Below, in pieces: positions 16,853-21,243 of a stretch of DNA of 21,243 bases. Position 1 is the first letter of the stretch. Every line of letters begins with the position of its first letter. Source of the DNA: DASWED01 sp036394995 (lineage in GTDB: Bacteria; Actinomycetota; UBA4738; JACQTL01); contig DASWED010000126.1 of assembly GCA_036394995.1 (NCBI GenBank), positions 1-21,243 of the forward strand, written 5' to 3'. Both the position numbers and the translations under genes were made by a program. Below the pieces are notes generated by a model, which searched no databases, had not been told where the DNA came from, and worked only from the letters and a program-made list of their open reading frames with translations.

Positions 16853-16862
16853 GGAAGCTTCC
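16853..16862. promoter_or_regulatory. Perfect 10-bp palindrome in the beta-helix operon leader
   Basis: GGAAGCTTCC lies between the candidate promoter and the SD of the gene starting at 16840. It could be a small operator; it may be chance. Confidence 0.2.
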
Positions 16863-16870
16863 CGGCCGCG

Positions 16871-16899
16871 AGTGTATCGAGCGAACGGAGAAAATGGAA
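16871..16899 (-). promoter_or_regulatory. Candidate promoter of the beta-helix operon
   Basis: On the minus strand TTCCAT (16894-16899) and TACACT (16871-16876) are separated by exactly 17 bases, and the -10 box ends about 30 bases upstream of the ATG at 16840. The -10 matches four of six consensus bases, the -35 only three. Confidence 0.35.
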
Positions 16900-16973
16900 G
16901 CCCCGCGGCGAAAGCGGAGCTCAGGGTGTCGCGGGCGCATTGGGCACCCGGTCCCCGCGACATCGGATGGAGG

Positions 16974-17015
16974 TCGGGACGGCGGGATTTGAACCCGCGA
17001 CCTCAGCGTCCCGAA
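16974..17015 (-). other. 3' half of tRNA-Pro(CGG): probable att site
   Basis: On the minus strand the sequence runs, in order: anticodon loop TTCGGGA (17009-17015, anticodon CGG), 3' anticodon stem CGCTG (17004-17008), variable AGGTC, T-arm GCGGG-TTCAAAT-CCCGC (16982-16998), acceptor strand CGTCCCG (16975-16981) and discriminator A (16974). This is the layout of a tRNA-Pro 3' half. Upstream (17016 onward) no D-arm or matching acceptor strand exists: a 7+D+5 fold is mispaired at acceptor positions 1 and 5, in the D-stem and in the anticodon stem. Such orphan halves are left where a tyrosine-recombinase element has integrated into a tRNA gene. The intact gene should lie at the other end of the element, beyond 21243. 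Confidence 0.7.
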
Positions 17016-17297
17016 CGGTAGCCATGCCAATTTCGGGGTGCGGCCCCCACCTGCGCTTTCCGGAAAAGTGCAGGTAGAAGGCTATATCTGGCCCATGGAC
17101 CCCCGCGATGGTGCGGACGGTTTGGAGGGTCTGTGTAGCAAGAAACGTAGCAGAGAACCGCTTGACCAGATCTCGGACGGGGGCACGGTTCCCCGCCTCC
17201 GAGCCGACACCGTGGGTTGCGGGGGCCGCCGTCGGCGTCGCGCCTGAGGTTACCTTCCGTAGCCTGGCCACGCCACCATCTGCCGGAGCGACCAGGC
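17016..17297. other. Gene-free 282 bp between att half-site and NERD gene
   Basis: No credible gene is seen here; open frames through it read across the tRNA remnant in unrelated frames. It contains a short direct repeat, GTAGCA at 17135-17140 and 17147-17152 (12-base period), which could be a recombinase arm site. A weak 6-bp hairpin (17262-17267 with 17292-17297) lies just after the NERD gene stop. Confidence 0.4.
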
Positions 17298-18227
17298 CTA
17301 TCGGCGGTTCTGCGCTGCGGAGGATCGGGAGATGAAGTCTTGAACCGCGGCTTCGACCGAAGCAATGGTCTCTGTTGGCAGGCGCGTTCCGCTTCGGGGA
17401 AGATGGGCCAGCCAATCTGCCCGGCGGGCAGTGCAGAGCACCGGAGTTCCTTTCTCCTCGGCGTATCGCGGCCGTGCTTCCGTTCCTGGGCCCCACAGGA
17501 CGAGCAACGGTCGGACCTCCACATCGATCCCGTAGCTCTTGAGCAGGAGATGGATCTTCCTGGCTCCCCAGCGGGCCTGCTCGACGAAGCGGGCCAGGCT
17601 TGGTCCGTCGAACCGGCCCTTGTAGGCGGAGTACTTCGTTTCCACCGCGACGACTCCGTCTGGCCCGAAGCCCACGTGATCCACGTCCCCTTCCTCGAAC
17701 ACGACTCGGTCCACAACTCGCCAGCCAGCCCCCCGGAGACGGCGGAAGCGCTCGGATGTCCATCTCTCAGCCAGCGCCCCCATGCGCTGGCCTTCGGCGT
17801 TATCCATCGAGAACAGCCACGACAGCAGCCACAGGAGTCCCACGACGAGACATCCTTGCCGGAACGCCAGGGAAGGCCAGGGCAGAAGGAAGAGCCCAAC
17901 CCCTGTCAGAGCGATGTAACCGAGGAGAACGAGGGCGAAGCTGCTCGCCTTCCTCCTGAAGAACTCGCGACGTGCTTCGCGCGCTTTCCGCTGAGACCAT
18001 TGACCGGCCCGACGAGGCTTACGGGCGTATCTGATCCCCCAAGCCGCCCCCGCGACCACGGCGCCGCAAGCCGCGCTGTTCAGGGCGATGTCGATCCACG
18101 GTTGAGGGGTCTGGGTCGCCGCCGCTACGGCGAGACCGAGATAGAGGACCGCAAGCAGCCCGACGGCCCATCCGATACCGGACAGAACCTGCCATCCCTT
18201 GCCGGGTTCGGCCGAAAGGTTCATCAC
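17298..18227 (-). CDS. Membrane protein with NERD (nuclease-related) domain
   Basis: The product is 309 aa. The start is GTG 18225-18227, immediately followed by an ATG codon (18222-18224) that is equally possible; no clear SD is present. Four hydrophobic helices at about 14-36, 46-66, 97-117 and 123-142 are grouped in two hairpins with a basic segment between (RYARKPRRAGQWSQRKAREA). The cytoplasmic C-terminal half is a NERD domain: AERWTSERFRRLRGAGWRVV, then DVDHVGFGPDGVVAVETKYS with D183, E196 and K198, the D...ExK nuclease-like triad. NERD domains are related to restriction-type nucleases and occur in signalling and mobile-element proteins; activity here is unproven. It follows the coiled-coil gene remnant by 49 bases in the same direction, so the two were probably one operon before the IS inserted. 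Confidence 0.8.
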   Translation of the reverse strand: MMNLSAEPGKGWQVLSGIGWAVGLLAVLYLGLAVAAATQTPQPWIDIALNSAACGAVVAGAAWGIRYARKPRRAGQWSQRKAREARREFFRRKASSFALVLLGYIALTGVGLFLLPWPSLAFRQGCLVVGLLWLLSWLFSMDNAEGQRMGALAERWTSERFRRLRGAGWRVVDRVVFEEGDVDHVGFGPDGVVAVETKYSAYKGRFDGPSLARFVEQARWGARKIHLLLKSYGIDVEVRPLLVLWGPGTEARPRYAEEKGTPVLCTARRADWLAHLPRSGTRLPTETIASVEAAVQDFISRSSAAQNRR

Positions 18228-18276
18228 GTGGTCTTGTCGGGCGTCCGGCTAACGAGCCTTAGAGGAATGGCCGCCC

Positions 18277-18374
18277 TTACCCGCCCCGAACCTTCGTGAT
18301 CGCCTCGATCAGTGTCTGAAGGTTGGTCGGCCCCATTTCCACGGCGTCCTTATCTGCGCTAACCGGCCGCTGAG
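18277..18374 (-). pseudogene. Severed 3' end of the coiled-coil membrane protein gene
   Basis: Joining 19930 directly to the CTGAG copy at 18370-18374 (that is, removing the IS and one target repeat) continues the frame of the gene at 21126 through 30 more codons, RPVSADKDAVEMGPTNLQTL followed by IEAITKVRGG, and a TAA stop at 18277-18279. A 30-codon in-frame continuation with ordinary residue composition supports this being the original C-terminus. Confidence 0.75.
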
Positions 18375-18389
18375 AGGGTGTCGCGGAAA
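18375..18389 (+). repeat. IS terminal inverted repeat (left)
   Basis: AGGGTGTCGCGGAAA, inverted with 19915-19929 with one mismatch. Confidence 0.85.
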
Positions 18390-18391
18390 GC

Positions 18392-19837
18392 TCAGTAACG
18401 GCTCCGGCAGCAGGAGAAGAGCCGAGCCGAGCGGGGGGAGTCTTTCCGTGATGAGCGCGTCCGAGTTGGCGATCCTTTCCGAGGCGTCCACTTCCCCGAG
18501 GTTCTGATCTTCAAGAGGTTGTGGACGGCGTGCTCGAAGCGCCACTCGCAGTTGCAGGCCTTCAGACCGCGTCGCCTGAAGCGCCCTGCACCCCGCTGTC
18601 GTTGTTGGCCGAACACCGGCTCGATCGTTCCACCGCGCTTTCGGTACAGGCGCTTCCCTCGCTTGGTGCGGAGCTTCCGTTCCATGCGCTGGGTCTTCGA
18701 CAAGTCCTTGGGGATCGGTCCGCGCGGCGGCGGGTCGTTGTCCATGCGTCTCCGGTTCTTGGTCGCGATCACGAGCTCGACGCCCAAAGACTCCTCCAGT
18801 TCGAGGTTGTCCTCGCTCAGGTAGCCGGCGTCGGCGAGCACCACTCCAACCGTTGCGCTCATCCCCGCCCTGGCCACGTTCTCCTTCGCCTGCTCGACCA
18901 TCGGCTGCAACTGCGCAAAGTCGGTGGCGTCGGCGGTGACCTCGCAGGCGATGGTGATCTGGTTCTCCGTCGCCACCGCCTGGGCGTTGAACCCCTGGAG
19001 GAACCCGCCGTTGGCGGTCGACATGATGCGGCTGTCCGGGTCGGTGGTGTTGGTCAGCGACGAGTGGCGACGGTCTCTGGCCCGCTTCTCCGGGGGCTTC
19101 GGCTTGCGTCCCCGCATGGCCTTGCCGGTTCGTCTCTTGTACTCCTCGCGAGCAGCCACTTTGGTCTCGTAGGCGGCCTGGCGCTTCGCCTGCTCCGCCT
19201 CGAGCCGGACCTTTGCGGCCAGAAGACGCTCGAGGCGGGTGTGGGGCTCTGCGAGCTCTTCGGGGATGTCGGAGCCCGAGGACTCGCCCAGGCGCTGGTC
19301 CTCCTCCTCGTCGGTGGCTCGTGCTTCGGCGATGATCCGCTCCACCTCTTTGCGGATCCAGTCCTCGGTGCGGTTGGCTCCGGGCGAGGCGTTCGCCTTG
19401 ATCCGGGTGGAGTCGAGAGCCACCAGTCCTACTCGGACCAGTCCCACCTCCGCCGCCAGGCGCAACACCTGATCGAACAGGTCGGCCAGCTCCTGCTCGT
19501 GGTCCTTGGCGAACCGGGCGATCGTGGCGTGGTCGGGCGTCTCGTTCGCCGAGATGAACCGGAATGCGATGTCCTCTGTGCAGCGCCGTTCGATCAAACG
19601 CGACGACCTCGCTCCGGTGGCGTAGGCGTAGATGAGCACGGCCACCATCATCTTGGGGTCGTAGGCCGCTCGGCCCCACCCGTCGGCTCGGCGCCTCGCG
19701 TAGAACGCCGACAGGTCGAGAGTGTCCACGACGGCGATGACGAACCGCGCCAGGTGGTCCTTCGGCAGCCACTCGTCCAGGCTCGGTGGCATCAGGAACG
19801 GCTGATCCCTGTCACAGGGAACGAAGTTGTAGGCCAC
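18392..19837 (-). CDS. IS1182-family DDE transposase
   Basis: The start is GTG 19835-19837, five bases after GGAGG (19843-19847), giving 481 aa. The N-terminal part (LMPPSLDEWLPKDHLARFVI, YDPKMMVAVLIYAYATGARS, CTEDIAFRFI and the TPDHATIARF-like ETPDHATIARFAKDH) is the DUF772 region typical of IS1182/IS5-group enzymes. The DDE triad is visible: D142 in VALDSTRIKANAS, D336 in VLADAGYLSEDNLE and E406 in GGTIEPVFGQQRQR; a Lys/Glu-rich helical insert lies between the first two Asp residues. The last 40 residues after HNLLKIR are Arg/Ser-rich and unlike the family, ending only 17 bases from the IS tip, so the tail may be frameshifted, but the catalytic core is intact. Confidence 0.9.
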   Translation of the reverse strand: MAYNFVPCDRDQPFLMPPSLDEWLPKDHLARFVIAVVDTLDLSAFYARRRADGWGRAAYDPKMMVAVLIYAYATGARSSRLIERRCTEDIAFRFISANETPDHATIARFAKDHEQELADLFDQVLRLAAEVGLVRVGLVALDSTRIKANASPGANRTEDWIRKEVERIIAEARATDEEEDQRLGESSGSDIPEELAEPHTRLERLLAAKVRLEAEQAKRQAAYETKVAAREEYKRRTGKAMRGRKPKPPEKRARDRRHSSLTNTTDPDSRIMSTANGGFLQGFNAQAVATENQITIACEVTADATDFAQLQPMVEQAKENVARAGMSATVGVVLADAGYLSEDNLELEESLGVELVIATKNRRRMDNDPPPRGPIPKDLSKTQRMERKLRTKRGKRLYRKRGGTIEPVFGQQRQRGAGRFRRRGLKACNCEWRFEHAVHNLLKIRTSGKWTPRKGSPTRTRSSRKDSPRSARLFSCCRSRY

Positions 19838-19841
19838 GAGT

Positions 19842-19888
19842 TCCTCCGAGAGAAGGGCGAACTACATCGATGCGATTCTCTCGGAGGA
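19842..19888 (-). promoter_or_regulatory. Hairpin masking the transposase ribosome-binding site
   Basis: TCCTCCGAGAGAA (19842-19854) and TTCTCTCGGAGGA (19876-19888) are perfectly complementary over 13 bp, with a 21-base loop. In a minus-strand transcript the 3' arm contains the GGAGG SD that lies 5 bases before the GTG start. Transcripts entering from outside the IS would fold and hide the SD; a transcript starting inside the loop would not. This is the known fold-back inhibition of IS10/IS50, here inferred from pairing alone. Confidence 0.65.
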
Positions 19889-19905
19889 CCCATTGCGACG
19901 CCAGC

Positions 19906-21126
19906 TCATTCGGGTTTTCGCGACACCCTCTGAGCGAAAAGTATGTACGCGAAGACCTCGAGGACCTCCTTCCTCTTCTCCTCGTCGAGAGGTTCAAGGT
20001 AGGGGCCGATCGACGCGAGGGCCAATTCCAAGTTCCGTGCGTTCCGAGCGTTGGCTCGATGGTGTGCTGATTGGCGAGCTGCGTACGTTGCGATTCCGCC
20101 GAGGGCGGCAGCCAGCAGGGTCTTCGAGATTAGACGACTGGCGTCCGTACTGACGTAGGTGGCGACAATCACGGCGACGCCGAGGATGACGACAGCTGCG
20201 GTTGCGAATCCGATAGTAATGAGGCGCCATCGGTTCGCGGCCTTCTCTTCGGCCACCGCGTCTTGCTGGTAGCCCCCCGTCATGCCAGTTCGGCCGATGA
20301 CGCCGACGAGGTCTCGTGCCTGCTCGCGTAGCTTCGTAAGGGAGTCGACTTGCTCCTTCGCGGCTTTCTTGGCCGCTTCTGCGTCGGCCCGAGCCTTCTC
20401 TTCGATTTCTGACGTCGTCGTCTGGAAGGTCTGCTTCGTGTTCTCGACCAACTCCCTCGCCTCAGTCGCCTGCTGCGAGCTGGCAGCCTGATGCTCGCTG
20501 GCTCTTTGAGCCTGTGCTTGGTCGAAGAGTGCCTGGTGCGATTGCAGCGCCTGGTCGAGCCTGAGCTTCTCCTGGTCGATCTTTCCGGTGAGATCGGCGA
20601 GGCCGTCGCGGGCAGTCTGCAGCGCCTGCGCGTTCTGGGTTTCGCTCTCCGAGATGGTCTTTCTCAGCGAGTCTGCGTGTTGCGTCCCCGATTTGAGCCG
20701 TTCCTCCAACGTCTGGATCGCGGCCTGTGCTGCGTCGCGGAGGCCGTTCGCCGCTGCCATTTCGACCTCAGTCGCTGCATCCCCTGGGATCGGCGGCCAT
20801 TCGGCCACGGCGTTCGCCAGGTCGTCCGCGGCCGGAGCGGCGCTGTCGAGGGATGTTTGCGCCTCGTCGGCAAGGATGAGGTCGAGGACTCGAACTAGTT
20901 CGATCAACGCAGCATCAAGTCCGTCGAGCATCCGCTTCGAGACGAGTGCTCGGTCGGACGAAGCGAGTCGCGCTCCCGCCTCCTCGAGGAGCCGATTCAG
21001 GCGGCCCCATCCATCGAGGGCATTCGCGTCTCCTACGCGGTCACGAATTTGCTGAAGCCGCCCTCGCGTCTCGTCAAGGTGCGGGCGTGCTGGGCTATTC
21101 GCGACCTCGTCGTCCCACGTTCCCAC
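19906..21126 (-). CDS. Coiled-coil protein with two membrane helices, C-terminus truncated by the IS
   Basis: The frame starts at GTG 21124-21126 (MGTWDDEVANSPARPHLDET) and ends at a TGA supplied by the IS (19906-19908), giving 406 aa. Residues 1-110 are mixed helical. About 120-275 are a long Ala/Gln/Glu/Lys-rich coiled coil. A GRTGMTGGYQQDAVAEEKAA joint leads to two hydrophobic helices (about 302-324 and 333-350), then a charged C-terminal region with RNLELALASIGPYLEPLDEE. The last seven residues (RVSRKPE) are encoded by the IS end; the native gene had 30 other codons after LFAQ (see 18277-18374), so the intact protein was about 430 aa. I do not recognise a named family. No SD precedes the GTG, but a -10-like CATACT lies 8 bases upstream, so the mRNA may be leaderless. 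Function unknown. Confidence 0.75.
   Translation of the reverse strand: MGTWDDEVANSPARPHLDETRGRLQQIRDRVGDANALDGWGRLNRLLEEAGARLASSDRALVSKRMLDGLDAALIELVRVLDLILADEAQTSLDSAAPAADDLANAVAEWPPIPGDAATEVEMAAANGLRDAAQAAIQTLEERLKSGTQHADSLRKTISESETQNAQALQTARDGLADLTGKIDQEKLRLDQALQSHQALFDQAQAQRASEHQAASSQQATEARELVENTKQTFQTTTSEIEEKARADAEAAKKAAKEQVDSLTKLREQARDLVGVIGRTGMTGGYQQDAVAEEKAANRWRLITIGFATAAVVILGVAVIVATYVSTDASRLISKTLLAAALGGIATYAARQSAHHRANARNARNLELALASIGPYLEPLDEEKRKEVLEVFAYILFAQRVSRKPE
19915..19929 (-). repeat. IS terminal inverted repeat (right)
   Basis: TTTTCGCGACACCCT on the + strand, complement of the left end with one mismatch; followed by target repeat CTGAG at 19930-19934. Confidence 0.85.
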
Positions 21127-21134
21127 GGGTCAGG

Positions 21135-21140
21135 AGTATG
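21135..21140 (-). promoter_or_regulatory. Candidate -10 box of the coiled-coil/NERD operon
   Basis: CATACT on the minus strand ends 8 bases before GTG 21126. With no SD present this fits a leaderless transcript; no good -35 box is seen. Confidence 0.3.
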
Positions 21141-21207
21141 CAACGGGGTACTGACACGAAACCAGGTCCCAGGGCCGCGGCCGGCAAACTGCTCCCCCTC
21201 ACCTATA

Positions 21208-21240
21208 ACGCGAAGGGCCGGAGAACCCGGCCCTTCGCGT
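21208..21240. terminator. Strong bidirectional-type hairpin terminator
   Basis: A perfect 14-bp stem (21208-21221 with 21227-21240) with a 5-base loop AGAAC is followed on the + strand by TTG at the window edge and on the minus strand by TTATAGG. It separates the coiled-coil gene from whatever lies to the right and may end that unseen gene's transcript. Confidence 0.7.
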
Positions 21241-21243
21241 TTG

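Larger units (their letters stand above)
18375..19929 (-). mobile_element. IS1182-family insertion sequence, 1555 bp, complete
   Basis: Terminal inverted repeats AGGGTGTCGCGGAAA (18375-18389) and TTTTCGCGACACCCT (19915-19929) match at 14 of 15 positions, and similarity continues outward into the flanks. Both ends are flanked by CTGAG (18370-18374 and 19930-19934), read as a 5-base target duplication. One transposase gene fills the element. The family is assigned from the transposase; the precise IS name cannot be given without a search. Confidence 0.85.
17016..21243. mobile_element. Distal end of a putative integrative element inserted at tRNA-Pro(CGG)
   Basis: The missing 5' half of the tRNA would have been on the high-coordinate side, so the element extends right from 17016. 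This segment is visibly less GC-rich than the rest, carries an IS and two uncharacterised membrane proteins, and has no housekeeping gene. The integrase and far end are not in the window, so extent and type (ICE, prophage, island) are unknown. Confidence 0.5.

Noticed and set aside
16974..17047. A complete tRNA gene on the minus strand
   Set aside because: Folding the upstream 32 bases as a 5' half gives acceptor mismatches at pairs 1-72 and 5-68, two D-stem mismatches and a C-C mismatch in the anticodon stem, and no normal D-loop; only the 3' half is credible.
16921..17763. Open frames crossing the tRNA remnant, with strings such as EVAGSNPAVPT and TLRSRVQIPPS
   Set aside because: These strings are the well-known translations of a tRNA T-arm region and do not indicate a protein.
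18370..19934. Placing the IS ends one base further out (GAGGGTGTCGCG)
   Set aside because: The flanks would then be CTGA and TGAG, which are not a duplication; ends at 18375 and 19929 leave an exact CTGAG repeat.
1..21243. CRISPR array, rRNA, riboswitch or replication origin
   Set aside because: No regularly spaced short repeats, rRNA motifs, recognisable aptamer or DnaA-box cluster were seen; the only long periodic repeats are the beta-helix modules, which are coding.

Overview
The window is GC-rich, dense DNA with many GTG starts, Shine-Dalgarno sites of the GGAGG type and Actinobacteria-like secreted proteins. It most resembles an uncultivated Actinomycetota chromosome; I cannot place it more finely from sequence alone. 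Positions 1 to about 16973 look chromosomal. From about 17016 to the end the DNA is visibly less GC-rich and looks like the end of an integrative element.

Chromosomal part: the 3'-truncated end of a two-ACT-domain (GcvR-like) regulator (minus strand); a small secreted peptide; a secreted DUF4185-like beta-propeller. A minus-strand pair follows, coupled by a 4-base GTGA overlap: an LLM-class flavin oxidoreductase and a fused FAD hydroxylase/Old-Yellow-Enzyme protein of the salicylyl-CoA/2-aminobenzoyl-CoA monooxygenase type. Divergent from it, behind a TTGACA-type promoter, lies a three-gene set: a four-helix membrane protein with duplicated DUF3592-like domains, a hotdog thioesterase and tryptophan 2,3-dioxygenase. 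The two sets together suggest aromatic CoA-ester catabolism (tryptophan to anthranilate, or salicylate to gentisate). Next are a secreted sialidase-like protein, a DUF1028 putative Ntn-hydrolase and a GH1 glycosidase. Convergent to these, on the minus strand, are two tandem paralogous secreted beta-helix proteins that differ mainly in repeat number (about nine versus three modules).

Element part: positions 16974-17015 (minus strand) are the 3' half of a tRNA-Pro(CGG), from anticodon loop to discriminator base, with no 5' half. This is the classic displaced att site of a tyrosine-recombinase element, which should extend rightward past the window to an intact tRNA-Pro(CGG). The segment holds a probable two-gene operon: a coiled-coil protein with two membrane helices, then a four-helix membrane protein with a NERD nuclease-like domain. 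An IS1182-family insertion sequence (about 18375-19929, 14/15-matched terminal repeats, 5-base CTGAG target duplication) has landed in the 3' end of the first gene. Removing the IS and one CTGAG restores an open frame with 30 further codons. The IS also carries a perfect 13-bp hairpin that would hide its own transposase ribosome-binding site in read-through transcripts. This membrane coiled-coil plus NERD pair is the best candidate for an undescribed system; a defence role is only inference from location and domain type.
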